Assembly (NCBI RefSeq): GCF_021129235.1
Contig: NZ_JAJOMA010000003.1
Span: 248,001 to 312,000, forward strand
Direction of reading: 5' to 3'
Length of the DNA stretch: 64,000 bases
Source: Kineosporia mesophila
Lineage (GTDB): Bacteria > Actinomycetota > Actinomycetes > Actinomycetales > Kineosporiaceae
Under the pieces are notes generated by a model. The model saw nothing but the letters and a program-made list of their open reading frames with translations, was not told the DNA's origin and did not search any database. This document shows positions 37,499 to 48,678 of the stretch, one piece after another (the first letter of the stretch is position 1; each line of letters starts with the position of its first letter). Both the position numbers and the translations under genes were made by a program.

Positions 37499-37504
37499 TA
37501 TAAT
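37499..37504 (+). promoter_or_regulatory. TATAAT -10 element in an AT-rich patch
   Basis: A perfect TATAAT lies in a locally AT-rich stretch (37469-37515) after sbcC. No clear TTGACA sits 16-18 bases upstream. Transcription from here would give a leader of about 120 bases for the PPOX gene. Confidence 0.4.
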
Positions 37505-37634
37505 CTTTCATTGATCCAACCTCACACGCCACTCAAGTTTCGCCGGTCTTGCCTGCACGTTTCTGGCGTAGGCCAGAACGCCTGCCCGAACCACGAGTGC
37601 GGGGCCCCGGCTCGCCACCCACCATCGGAGAATC

Positions 37635-38051
37635 ATGCCCGTTCTCACCCCCGCCGAGTCCCGCGAGCGCTTCCTGGCCGAGCGCGTCGCCCGTCTGGCC
37701 ACGGTCTCGGGCGACGGGGTGCCGCATCTGGTGCCGTTGGTCTTCGCGGCCGCGGGGCCGGATGTGCTGGTGAGCGCGGTCGATCACAAACCCAAGCGGA
37801 CTTCGTCCTTACGCCGTCTGGCCAACATCGGCGAGAACCCGGAGGTGAGCCTGCTGACCGACCGGTACGACGAGGACTGGTCGCAGTTGTGGTGGGCGCG
37901 GGCCGATGGTGTGGCCACGGTGCTGCCGGCCGACGAGAGCACCCCGGAGCTGGATGCTCTCGTCGCGCGCTACGGGCAGTACCGGGATCGCCGGCCGCAG
38001 GGGCCGGTGATCATCGTTCGGGTGCGGCGGTGGTCGGGCTGGAGTGCGTGA
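37635..38051 (+). CDS. PPOX-class F420-dependent oxidoreductase (Rv0121 type)
   Basis: A 138-residue split-barrel flavin/deazaflavin protein; GGAG precedes the ATG. The opening FLAERVARLATVSGDGVPHLVPLVFA and the KPKRTSSLRRLANIGENPEVSLLTDRYDEDWSQLWWARADG stretch match the Rv0121 group of PPOX-like, F420-binding proteins. The reaction is unknown. The last 41 bases overlap the convergent SnoaL-like gene. Confidence 0.87.
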   Translation: MPVLTPAESRERFLAERVARLATVSGDGVPHLVPLVFAAAGPDVLVSAVDHKPKRTSSLRRLANIGENPEVSLLTDRYDEDWSQLWWARADGVATVLPADESTPELDALVARYGQYRDRRPQGPVIIVRVRRWSGWSA

Positions 38052-38391
38052 CGACGTCGTCCGGGCTCCAGAAGGCCCGCATGCTGGTAATTTTCGCCTC
38101 GGTGTCGAAAGTCATCACCTCGACCACGTCGATCTCGTGGGCTCCGGCCGAGAGGGTGAAACCGAACACTGCGGAAGGGCCACCGACCCGCAGCCAGTGC
38201 AGGTCGGTGGCGCGCCGCCGGCCTTCGAGACTGCCGTAGAGCTTCTCCAGCTCGGCCGGTCCGGTCAGGACGGGCCCACCGGCCGGGTCTTCCACCGTGG
38301 CGCCGGGGGCGAAGCAGTCGATGATCTCGGCTGTCGTCCCGGTCGCCAGGAGGGCCAGGTAGCGGCGTACGGTCTGCTCGAAGGCGTCCAC
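38011..38391 (-). CDS. SnoaL/NTF2-like protein (ketosteroid-isomerase-type fold)
   Basis: A 126-residue protein. The GTG at 38391 lies ten bases after AGGAG, which itself overlaps the gcvP stop. The fold is indicated by the initial helix FEQTVRRYLALLATGTTAEIIDCFAPGATVEDPAG and by later strands, HWLRVGGPSAVFGFTL and EIDVVEVMTFD, as in steroid delta-isomerase-like proteins; the acid residues fit but the substrate is unknown. It sits 13 bases behind gcvP, so it is likely transcribed with it. The 3' end overlaps the PPOX gene. Confidence 0.8.
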   Translation of the reverse strand: MDAFEQTVRRYLALLATGTTAEIIDCFAPGATVEDPAGGPVLTGPAELEKLYGSLEGRRRATDLHWLRVGGPSAVFGFTLSAGAHEIDVVEVMTFDTEAKITSMRAFWSPDDVVTHSSPTTAAPER

Positions 38392-38404
38392 AGTTGTGCT
38401 GCTC

Positions 38405-41347
<2,943 letters not shown>

Positions 41348-41449
41348 CGGAGGCTCCCACGCAAAGGGCGTAGCGACCACGGATCGGGTCGCTCGGATAC
41401 CTCCCCATCCGTCGGGCCACGTCGCCCTTCGGAGCTGCCTCGCCCATGC

Positions 41450-41530
41450 GGTCCTTGGCGCCTGAGAGGTTCCGGGGAGAGTTGCCCCTTCGGCGCCCCT
41501 GTGACGGGGTCTCTCCCGCGGGGGTCTTCA
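41450..41530 (-). ncRNA. Glycine riboswitch aptamer in the gcvP leader
   Basis: Read on the minus strand, GCGGGAGAGAC, GCGCCGAAGGGGCAA and CTCTCAGGCGCC occur in the order and spacing of the glycine aptamer core. It ends about 100 bases before the gcvP ATG. The stretch between (41348-41449) contains CTCCGAAGGGCGA, recalling the core of a second aptamer, but lacks CTCTCAGG; it may be a degenerate second aptamer or the expression platform. It probably turns on gcvP when glycine is high. Confidence 0.88.
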
Positions 41531-41787
41531 GCTGCCGGTCCTTGACGGTGACCGGCGCCGATGACGTTACCAGCGCTCGATGTCTCTCTCATCCCGTGCC
41601 CCCGATGCGCCCCGGCCGGCGTACGGCAGGCGAACGGAGGGTTGCGAGCGAGCACGGCGACAAGATGCAATTGGGTCGGCCAGAAGGAGAGCCCGTCGCC
41701 TGTGACCCCGCGTGGAATATCGATCACGCGGTTCCCACCGGCCGGGTTCGTCCGCGGGGACTTGATAACGAGGTAGCGTCGAACACC

Positions 41788-42624
41788 GTGATCGTCGTCA
41801 GCGTGTGCAGTTTGAAGGGTGGCGTCGGGAAGACGTCAGTGGTCCTGGGACTGGCCTCGGCCGCGCTCGCCCGGGGCGTTCCCACCCTCGTCGTCGACAT
41901 CGACCCACAGGCCGATGCGACGCTCGGGCTGGACATCACCGCCGAGATCACGACCAATGTCGCCACCGTGATGGGTGCTTCGCGCCGCAACGCGCAGAAG
42001 GTGAACGTCGTGCCCAGCGGCTGGGCCTCCAGCGGCGGCACGCTCGACGTGCTGCCCGGCTCCCACGACATGGCCGCGCTCGACCGCCCCACGGGTAGCG
42101 AGCGCACCCTGGCCCGGCTCTCGCACGCGATCCATCAGCTCGAGGGCTACCAGCTCGTCCTCATCGACTGCCCGCCGTCGCTGGGCACGATCACCCGCTC
42201 CGGCCTGGCCGCGAGCCAGCGCGCCCTGGTGGTGTCGGAACCCGCGCTGTTCTCCGTGACCGCCGCCGACCGGGCCCTGCACGCGATCGACGAGGTGCGC
42301 CGCAACATCGCTCCCACCCTGCAGCCGCTGGGCGTGGTGGTGAACCGTTACCGCGAGCGCTCCCCCGAGCACCGCTACCGCCTGCAGGAGCTCTCGGACA
42401 TGTTCGGCCCGCTGGTGCTGGGCCCGTCCATCCGTGAGCGCAGCGCCCTCCAGCAGGCGCAGGGGGCGAGTCAGCCGATCCACCGCTGGCCCGGCGCCCC
42501 GGCCCAGGAACTGGCCCATGCCTTCGACGCCCACCTGGCCCGCGTCCTGCGCGCCAACACCCGGGGCCGGCGCCCCGCACCGGCCGAGGGCGGGCCCGTC
42601 CGGGCCGAAGCCAGTCCCGCCTGA
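41788..42624 (+). CDS. ParA/MinD-like ATPase
   Basis: A 278-residue protein from the GTG at 41788 (VIVVSVCSLKGGVGKTS); GAGGT lies 13 bases upstream. The deviant Walker A has both the signature Lys10 and Lys15, then DIDPQADATLGLD (Walker A') and LVLIDCPPSLG (Walker B). No parB is adjacent, so this is an orphan ParA rather than the chromosome-partitioning copy. The C-terminal tail is Pro/Ala-rich. It is convergent with the MerR gene, with a bidirectional terminator between. It diverges from gcvP and shares its 440-base upstream region, about half of which is the riboswitch leader. Confidence 0.85.
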   Translation: MIVVSVCSLKGGVGKTSVVLGLASAALARGVPTLVVDIDPQADATLGLDITAEITTNVATVMGASRRNAQKVNVVPSGWASSGGTLDVLPGSHDMAALDRPTGSERTLARLSHAIHQLEGYQLVLIDCPPSLGTITRSGLAASQRALVVSEPALFSVTAADRALHAIDEVRRNIAPTLQPLGVVVNRYRERSPEHRYRLQELSDMFGPLVLGPSIRERSALQQAQGASQPIHRWPGAPAQELAHAFDAHLARVLRANTRGRRPAPAEGGPVRAEASPA

Positions 42625-42667
42625 GCCGACACCGCCCGAGCCGACCCCGCCCGAGCGACGGGAGCAA

Positions 42668-42709
42668 AGCAGAAGAGCCCCGGGGTACCGGACCCGGGGC
42701 TCTTCTGCT
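42668..42709. terminator. Bidirectional terminator between parA-like and MerR genes
   Basis: Perfect 17-base arms (42668-42684 and 42693-42709) around an 8-base loop lie between convergent genes. The arm AGCAGAAGAGCCCCGGG has an A-rich outer part, so a U-containing tail is produced in both directions. Confidence 0.85.
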
Positions 42710-42723
42710 GATCTGCCGGACGG

Positions 42724-43308
42724 CTAGCTGATGGCCCGCTGGCGGCGTCGGGCCGAGAGTTCGTCGTCGCCGGTTCCGGTGGTCATGTCGTCGTCCACGC
42801 GCTCGGCGGGCAGCTCGGCGAGGGTGCCCTCGACCTCCCGCCAGACCCGGCCGACGGCGATGCCGAAGACGCCCTGACCGCCCTGGACGAGATCTATGAC
42901 CTCGTCTGCCGACGTGCACTCATAGACGCTGGCGCCGTCACTCATCAGGGTGATCTGGGCCAGGTCTTCCACCCCGTGGTCACGCAGGTGGTTCACCGCG
43001 ATGCGGATCTGCTGCAGCGAGACACCGGTGTCCAGAAGGCGCTTGACCACCTTGAGCACGAGCACGTCACGGAAGCTGTAGAGCCGTTGCGTGCCCGAGC
43101 CGGTCGCGTTGCGGACGGTCGGCTGCACCAGCCCGGTGCGCGCCCAGTAGTCGAGCTGGCGGTAGGTGATTCCGGCCGCACGGCAGGCGATCGGACCGCG
43201 GTAACCGGCCTCCTCGTCGAGCTCGGGCAGGTCGTCGGTGAAGAGCATGCCCTGCGCCTGCGCGACGACGTGACCGGGCACAGCATCTCGCTCGCTACGC
43301 TCGCTCAC
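42724..43308 (-). CDS. MerR-family regulator (Rv1830-like)
   Basis: A 194-residue protein; the GTG at 43308 follows GGAG at five bases. The MerR helix-turn-helix begins GYRGPIACRAAGITYRQLDYWARTGLVQPTVRNATGSGTQRLYSFRDVLVLKVVKRLLD, followed by a dimer helix and the domain with SDGASVYECTSADEVIDLVQGGQGVFGIAVG. Both length and order match Rv1830 of M. tuberculosis. It has no effector cysteines in a metal-binding pattern. It lies 279 bases after the DUF151 gene, in a gap with no further gene. Confidence 0.9.
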   Translation of the reverse strand: MSERSERDAVPGHVVAQAQGMLFTDDLPELDEEAGYRGPIACRAAGITYRQLDYWARTGLVQPTVRNATGSGTQRLYSFRDVLVLKVVKRLLDTGVSLQQIRIAVNHLRDHGVEDLAQITLMSDGASVYECTSADEVIDLVQGGQGVFGIAVGRVWREVEGTLAELPAERVDDDMTTGTGDDELSARRRQRAIS

Positions 43309-43587
43309 GGCGGCTCCATTTCAACGTTCCTGGTCCGGCACGCTGGTCCGAGGGAGACGGATCGCAGCGGGAGAACTACACCGGGGTCGTTTCATTTGAA
43401 CCGTAGGCCGCCCACCGGGCGTCGTCAACGAGGCGGCATCCGAGGGGAGCGGCGTGTCGGCAGATCACCCCTCTTTCGGACCAATCGGAACACCCCGATA
43501 CCCGCCGGTGTCCCGGCCGAGACCTCTTCGGTACCGCCTCGGCAGGGGTGGCGCGTTGACACCGACCCGACGGTGATGCCCGGCCGT

Positions 43588-44076
43588 TCAGGAGTTCTCG
43601 GAGCCCTGTCCGCCCTCGCCGAAGTCTTCCGGCGAGATGTTGTCGAGAAACTCGCGGAACTTCTCGACCTCGTCCTCGTCCTCGTCCGGCACCGAGACGC
43701 CACCGGCCTCCAGCACCTCTTCCGCCCCCACGATCGGGCAGCCGACGCGCAGCGCCAGGGCGATCGCGTCGGACGACCGGGAACTCACGGTCAGCCCGCC
43801 GTCGAAGACCAGCTCGGCGTGGAAGACGTTCTCCTTCAGGGCGACGATGCGCACCTCGGAGAGCCGCCGGCCGAGGGCCTCGATCACGTCTTTCATCAGG
43901 TCGTGCGTCAGTGGTCGCGGTGGCACCAGCCCCTGCTGGGCGTTCGCGATCGCATTCGCCTCAGGCGCCCCGACCCAGATCGGGAGATAGCGATCCCCGT
44001 CCCGCTCCTTGAGCAGCACGATCGGGTTGTTCGAGGGAACCTCGACCCTGACACCAACCACATCAAGCTCCCGCAC
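43588..44076 (-). CDS. Bifunctional nuclease-family protein (DUF151, Rv1829-like)
   Basis: A 162-residue protein. The DUF151 core is complete: MRELDVVGVRVEVPSNNPIVLLKE, YLPIWVGAPEANAIANAQQG, RPLTHDLMKDVIEALG and SSRSSDAIALALRVGCPIV. An acidic C-terminal tail (PDEDEDEVEKF) follows. Plant and bacterial members have been described as having RNase and DNase activity. It sits between two MerR genes, as in mycobacteria. Confidence 0.9.
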   Translation of the reverse strand: MRELDVVGVRVEVPSNNPIVLLKERDGDRYLPIWVGAPEANAIANAQQGLVPPRPLTHDLMKDVIEALGRRLSEVRIVALKENVFHAELVFDGGLTVSSRSSDAIALALRVGCPIVGAEEVLEAGGVSVPDEDEDEVEKFREFLDNISPEDFGEGGQGSENS

Positions 44077-44151
44077 CCCGCAAACGTACCCCGGCGCCGC
44101 GTGGCGCGGCGACCGAGAGACGTTTTCGGTGAAATTAGAGCTGGGGCGGGC

Positions 44152-44937
44152 TCAGGACCGGCCGCGCTCCAGCGCCGCCTTCAGCAGCACCGCGTGCAGC
44201 TGCACGGTCAGGTTCGACAGCTCCTGCGCCACGTCGTCGGCCCTGGCCCCGGAACCGTCACCCCGGGCCCGGATCGGATTCGTCACCTGCTCGATCAGCC
44301 CGGCCTCACGGTCGGCGGCCGTGCGGAAGGCCCGCAGGTGACGTGGCTCGACTCCGAAGATTGCCAGTTCACCCGCCGTCCGGGCCACCGTGATCGCGTC
44401 CGCGTCGAACTGCCCGGACGGCCGGGGCGTCACCAGGCCGTGCGCCTGGAGTGCCGTCAGCACGTCGTCGTCGATCTCGGCCGCCATCAGCACCTGGGCC
44501 CGGCTGAACCGGCGCTGCGGTTGCGGCCGGGGTTCCTCGGGCACCACCTCGACCAGCCGCGGCGCGAACTGGCCCTGGGCCACGCCCGCACCGAACCGGC
44601 CGACCGGTGGCTCCAGACCCGCGTCCACGGCGTCGAGATGCTCCCGGATCACCCGCAGCGGCATGTAGTGATCACGTTGAACCCCGAGCACGTACCGCAG
44701 GCGGTCGACGTGCCCGGGGGTGAACTTCCGGTACCCCGCAGCCGTGCGCTGGGGTTCGACCAGCCCCTGGTCCTCCAGATAACGGATCTTCGAGATCGAG
44801 ATGTCGGGGAAGTCCTGCCGCAGCAGTTCCAGCACCGCTCCGATACTCATCGCCCGAGGGGCCGCCGCCCGGTCGGCCCGGCCTGCCGGACTGCCGGCCG
44901 GACCACTCGCGCGGCCCCTCGCTGCCGCGCTCACCAC
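44152..44937 (-). CDS. ftsR: MerR-family regulator, FtsR/Rv1828-like
   Basis: A 261-residue protein from the GTG at 44937, seven bases after the garA stop; an ATG at 44850 (MSIGAVLELL) is the alternative start. The N-terminal HTH reads SIGAVLELLRQDFPDISISKIRYLEDQGLVEPQRTAAGYRKFTPGHVDRLRYVL, the signature of Rv1828 and corynebacterial FtsR, a regulator of ftsZ. The C-terminal domain (about residues 120-260) is the usual effector or dimerisation part. The symbol rests on homology and conserved order. Confidence 0.88.
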   Translation of the reverse strand: MVSAAARGRASGPAGSPAGRADRAAAPRAMSIGAVLELLRQDFPDISISKIRYLEDQGLVEPQRTAAGYRKFTPGHVDRLRYVLGVQRDHYMPLRVIREHLDAVDAGLEPPVGRFGAGVAQGQFAPRLVEVVPEEPRPQPQRRFSRAQVLMAAEIDDDVLTALQAHGLVTPRPSGQFDADAITVARTAGELAIFGVEPRHLRAFRTAADREAGLIEQVTNPIRARGDGSGARADDVAQELSNLTVQLHAVLLKAALERGRS

Positions 44938-44944
44938 GGCGGCT

Positions 44945-45433
44945 TCAGGGCGTACGGCGGCTGGGGTGGAAGACCAGCCGGTACTTGCCGATCTGGACCT
45001 CGTCGCCGTCCTTCAGCAGCGCCTCGTCGATCCGGTCGCCACCTACGTAGGTGCCGTTGAGGCTGCCGGCGTCGCGGACGTAGAAGCCGCCGTCTCGCCG
45101 CACGAACTCGGCGTGCTTGCGGGACACGGTGACGTCGTCCAGGAAGATGTCGCTGGCCGGCCGGCGACCGGCGCTGGTGCGCTCGGCGTTCAGCAGGAAG
45201 CGGGCCCCCGCGTTCGGACCCCGCTGCACCACCAGCAACGCCGAGGCCTCGGGCAGCGCATCGACCGCGGCCTGCTCCGCACCGGAGAGCCCCGTGGGCC
45301 GGTCTTCGTCATTACCGGTCAGCCCGGGCAGACCGGCAATGGAGATCGTCGTCTCGACCAGAGGGGTGGTGTCGTACTGCCCACTGCTGGCGCCCTCCGG
45401 CCCCTGACCGCTCAGGAACCTCGGTTCCGACAT
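44945..45433 (-). CDS. garA: GarA-like FHA-domain protein
   Basis: A 162-residue protein; AGGAG precedes the ATG at 45433. A disordered N-terminal part holds VETTI (Glu27-Thr28-Thr29), which corresponds to the ETT motif phosphorylated by PknB/PknG in mycobacterial GarA. The FHA domain follows with GRRPASDIFLDDVTVSRKHAEF and DAGSLNGTYVGGDRI. GarA controls glutamate and 2-oxoglutarate enzymes; phosphorylation makes the FHA domain bind its own tail. Its place beside gcvH is conserved. Confidence 0.93.
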   Translation of the reverse strand: MSEPRFLSGQGPEGASSGQYDTTPLVETTISIAGLPGLTGNDEDRPTGLSGAEQAAVDALPEASALLVVQRGPNAGARFLLNAERTSAGRRPASDIFLDDVTVSRKHAEFVRRDGGFYVRDAGSLNGTYVGGDRIDEALLKDGDEVQIGKYRLVFHPSRRTP

Positions 45434-45607
45434 CTCGATCTCCTGTCTCGTGACATCTTGATTAGCGTAACCCTCACCTGATGGTCGAGGCATGTGCGTC
45501 GTCCCCTGTCCCCCGTCGGCCTGCTCGGTGGTCTCCGGGGAGACTTCCTGAACGACCGCGGGGCTCGCCTTGTGCCGGCGAACGCGAAACCCGAACGTGG
45601 CTAGTCC

Positions 45608-45994
45608 TCAGTCGAGCTGGGACTGGTACTCGGCCGCGCTGAGCAGACCCGTGAGGGCTGTCGCGTCCGGCACGGTGACCTCGAACATCCAGCCCTCGCC
45701 GTACGGGTCGGAATTGACCAGCTCAGGCGTGGTGTCGAGCGCTTCGTTCCGCTTCGTCACCGCACCGGTCACCGGGGCGTACACGTCGCTCACGCTCTTG
45801 GTGGACTCCACCTCGCCGCACGTCGTGCCGGACTCCACCTGCGCGTCCTGGTCGGGCAGGGTGACATAGACGATGTCACCGAGCGCCTCCTGGGCGAACG
45901 CGGTGATGCCGACCCGGACGACATTGCCGTCGACCTTCATCCACTCATGGTCGGTGGTGTACTTCAGGTCGTCGGGGTACTCGAAATCGCTCAC
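45608..45994 (-). CDS. gcvH: Glycine cleavage system H protein
   Basis: A 128-residue lipoyl carrier. The lipoylated lysine is in GEVESTKSVSDVYAPVTG, and HEWMKVDGNVVRVGITAFAQEALGDIVYV opens the domain. It shuttles the aminomethyl group between GcvP (38405-41347) and GcvT, which is not in this window. It lies 20 bases downstream of the DUF881 gene and 174 bases before garA. Confidence 0.97.
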   Translation of the reverse strand: MSDFEYPDDLKYTTDHEWMKVDGNVVRVGITAFAQEALGDIVYVTLPDQDAQVESGTTCGEVESTKSVSDVYAPVTGAVTKRNEALDTTPELVNSDPYGEGWMFEVTVPDATALTGLLSAAEYQSQLD

Positions 45995-46014
45995 TGCGTC
46001 CTCATGGTCCTTTC

Positions 46015-47469
46015 TCAGTTCTCGGTACGGGGCACGGCGTAGGTCGGGCTGGTGACCTCTCGCACCGCGGACACGGTGAGATCTTGCCTGCGCGCAACCG
46101 TACCGCTAGCACCCACCTGGTGCAGCGTCTCCAGCACGCCGCCCGGGATGTTCAGGGCAGACTCCATGGTTGCCGGATCACCGATGGCGAGAATCCGGTA
46201 GGGCGGTGACTGCTCGACGCCGTCCGTGATGATGGCGCCGCCGGTGTCCGGGTCGGTGAAGGAGGTACTCGCCACCACTCTCACCTGCCCGAACTGGATC
46301 GCCTCGGCCCCCGCGTCCCGCAGTTCCTGCACAGTGTCGAGCAGCGCGGCCGAATCGACCAGAGCCTGCGGGTCCTCGATCTTGATCGTGATCCCCGGCC
46401 CCTGAGCCGGCTCGGTGCCCGCCAGGATCCCCAGCACGCTCAGGCGCTCGCGGGTCGCCTTCTCCGCCGCGGCCGCCCGGTCGGTGCCGGACCGCAGGTC
46501 GTTCTGGGTCTGCTCCAGGTCACGGGCCTCGGCGTCGAGCCGTTCACCGTGCCTGCTCACGTCGTCGAGGATGCGCACCAGCTCGCTCTGACTCAGCGAC
46601 GACAGGTCACCCGACTTCGTCTGGTTCGCCTGCACCACCAGCCCGAACCCGAGCGCCGCCAGCAGCAGGGCCGCCAGCAGCTGCCCCCTCGTCAGCCGGG
46701 TCAGGCGGGTCAGCGGAGCCAGCCGGGCCCGGGTACTGACCGGTTCGGCCTGCGCCGCCGATGCAGCGTCGGCGCCCGAAGAGCCGGCCGGAACAATGGA
46801 CGAGGCATCCCCCCGCCCAGGCCCCTCACCTCGCGGAGGTGCGGGCTGAGTGGTGTCGGGGCCGGTGGGCCCGGTCGCCTGGGTGGTCTTGATGATGGAC
46901 GAAGTGCGCACCTCCCCGGGGCCCCCCGACAGCGGACCCCCGGGCAGTTCGCCCGCGGACCCTGGTCCTGCTGACCTCGGGTTCCCGGATGCCGCGTTCC
47001 CCGGCTCCGAGTTCCCCGGCTCCGAGTTCTCAGGGCCGCCGCTACCGGACCGCGGACCCTCGCCAGCCACGTTCCTGACCCCCGGCTTCACCGGCCCGGC
47101 GCCACCGGACCGCGGGTCCTCGGCCGCCGGGTCTCCCGGCGCCAGGCTCCCCGATCCTGAGTTCCCGGACGAGTGCGACTGCGCGGGACGACGCCCGCCC
47201 GCAGGCCGGATCACCCGCGTCCGGCCGGCCGAGGGACGGGCGAACAAGTTGCCCGGGTTGCCCGAGTTGCCGGGCGCCGCCGATTCTCCGGACGGGGCCG
47301 GCCGATCCGGGTCGTCTTCGTTCACGCCGCCTTCCGGATCCCTTAGGGTGGGGTCCGGTCCACCACCCGCGGGGGTCGCAGGGGTTGCGGGGGTCACGGG
47401 GATCGGGCGGGTGTCCTCGTGGTCCTGAGGGTCCCGCGGATCCTGGATGTTCGCGTCGTCGGTCGGCAT
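46015..47469 (-). CDS. DUF881 membrane protein with a long disordered N-terminus
   Basis: A 484-residue protein. Residues 1-245 are Pro/Gly/Ser/Asn-rich with short near-repeats such as EPGNSEPGN and GNSGNPGN and almost certainly disordered and cytoplasmic. One membrane segment follows near residue 260 (LLAALLLAALGFGLVVQ), then a coiled coil and the DUF881 domain (LGILAGTEPAQGPGITIKIEDP, AIQFGQVRVVASTSF, PYRILAIGDPATMESAL). Its length is about 150-200 residues more than usual because of the N-terminal tail. It corresponds to Rv1825 in order. Confidence 0.87.
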   Translation of the reverse strand: MPTDDANIQDPRDPQDHEDTRPIPVTPATPATPAGGGPDPTLRDPEGGVNEDDPDRPAPSGESAAPGNSGNPGNLFARPSAGRTRVIRPAGGRRPAQSHSSGNSGSGSLAPGDPAAEDPRSGGAGPVKPGVRNVAGEGPRSGSGGPENSEPGNSEPGNAASGNPRSAGPGSAGELPGGPLSGGPGEVRTSSIIKTTQATGPTGPDTTQPAPPRGEGPGRGDASSIVPAGSSGADAASAAQAEPVSTRARLAPLTRLTRLTRGQLLAALLLAALGFGLVVQANQTKSGDLSSLSQSELVRILDDVSRHGERLDAEARDLEQTQNDLRSGTDRAAAAEKATRERLSVLGILAGTEPAQGPGITIKIEDPQALVDSAALLDTVQELRDAGAEAIQFGQVRVVASTSFTDPDTGGAIITDGVEQSPPYRILAIGDPATMESALNIPGGVLETLHQVGASGTVARRQDLTVSAVREVTSPTYAVPRTEN

Positions 47470-47470
47470 C

Positions 47471-47803
47471 TCAGGCCTTGAAGATGTGCCGGCGGATCGC
47501 GGCCGCGTTGGAGAAGATCCGGATGCCCAGCACCACCACGACGCCGGTGGACAGCTGCGCGCCGACGCCCAGGTGGTCGCCCAGGAACACGATCAGCGCG
47601 GCCACGACCACGTTGGACAGGAACGACACGATGAAGACCCGGTCGTCGAAGATGCCGTCGAGCAGGGCGCGCACACCGCCGAACACCGCGTCCAGCGCCG
47701 CCACCACGGCGATCGGGAGGTAGGGCTGCAACCAGAGCGGGACCTCGGGCTGCAGCACCAGGCCCGCCACCACCCCGATCAGCAGACCGATCGCCGCGAT
47801 CAC
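47471..47803 (-). CDS. Small basic family protein (Sbp, Rv1824-like)
   Basis: A 110-residue membrane protein with three hydrophobic segments (near residues 3-18, 28-45 and 58-90) and the typical VLDAVFGG-like motif ALDAVFGGVRALLDGIFDDRVF. It ends with a short basic tail (RRHIFKA). The gene overlaps the upstream DUF881 gene by four bases and is one base from the downstream one. The family is almost always found with DUF881 proteins; its function is unknown. Confidence 0.92.
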   Translation of the reverse strand: MIAAIGLLIGVVAGLVLQPEVPLWLQPYLPIAVVAALDAVFGGVRALLDGIFDDRVFIVSFLSNVVVAALIVFLGDHLGVGAQLSTGVVVVLGIRIFSNAAAIRRHIFKA

Positions 47804-48678
47804 GTACGTCCTCCAGTGTCTGATTCTTCCGGTGCGGGGCTCTCTTCTACCGGTTCTGCCTTCCGCAGCACGAACTGACCCGCTCCGGGCAGGGTCAGAC
47901 GGTCTGCCCGGGCGATGTCGACCTTGATGCCGTTGTTGTCACGCAGCGACTGCACGTACGGCCCGGCCGGGCCCTCGGCGAAGCCGGTCTGCAGCTTCGC
48001 CTGGTCACCGATCACCGACACGACGTACGGCGGAACCAGCGGACGGAAGTCGACGAGGATGGCCTCTCCGGCCGAGCGGATCGCCGACACAGCCGTCAGC
48101 CGCTCCCCGTTGATCGAGATCGCCTCGGCCCCGGCCGCCCACAGCCCGTTGACCACCACCTGCACGTCGGCGTCGAGCACCACGCCCTCGTAGTACTCGG
48201 TGTCGGACCGCGGGTCGCCGCCGACCTCCTCGCGGCCCGGCGCATCGTCGAGCGTGACCGTCAGGCCCTTGCCGCCGACCGCGATCTCGCCGGTCAGGGC
48301 CCCGAGGTCACGCACCTGCTGACCGAGGGCCGCGCCCCGGGTACCGAGCAGCGCCTGCTGCGACGCCGTGATCGAGGCCGCCAGGTCGGCGTTGCGCTGC
48401 TCCTGCCGGTCCACCGCCTCGCCGCGGTGCTCGATCTCCTGCCGCAGCTCCTGGCTGACCTTCTCCGACTCACGCTGCGGCACCCGGATCGAGCCCACCG
48501 CCACGATGAAACCGGCACCCGCGACGATCGAGAGCACCAGGGTCAGGGCGGTGCGCACCCGGGTGCGCGGGCGCGGGTGGGACGCGGCCGCCGCGTAGCC
48601 GGGGTCGAGAGGCCTCTCCATCACCTCACGCAGCAGCGTCATCGAGGCGTCGAGCGGCCGGGAGGAGGGCGACGTCAT
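47800..48678 (-). CDS. DUF881 membrane protein (Rv1823-like)
   Basis: A 292-residue protein from the ATG at 48678, which overlaps the phosphatidyltransferase stop as ATGA. A 40-residue cytoplasmic N-terminus leads into one membrane helix (ALTLVLSIVAGAGFIVAV), a coiled coil rich in Glu/Arg/Gln, then the DUF881 domain with GGKGLTVTLDDAPG, LWAAGAEAISINGERLTAVSAIRSAGEAILVD and PPYVVSVIGD. It shares the domain order of the second copy at 46015-47469 but lacks the long tail. Confidence 0.9.
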   Translation of the reverse strand: MTSPSSRPLDASMTLLREVMERPLDPGYAAAASHPRPRTRVRTALTLVLSIVAGAGFIVAVGSIRVPQRESEKVSQELRQEIEHRGEAVDRQEQRNADLAASITASQQALLGTRGAALGQQVRDLGALTGEIAVGGKGLTVTLDDAPGREEVGGDPRSDTEYYEGVVLDADVQVVVNGLWAAGAEAISINGERLTAVSAIRSAGEAILVDFRPLVPPYVVSVIGDQAKLQTGFAEGPAGPYVQSLRDNNGIKVDIARADRLTLPGAGQFVLRKAEPVEESPAPEESDTGGRT

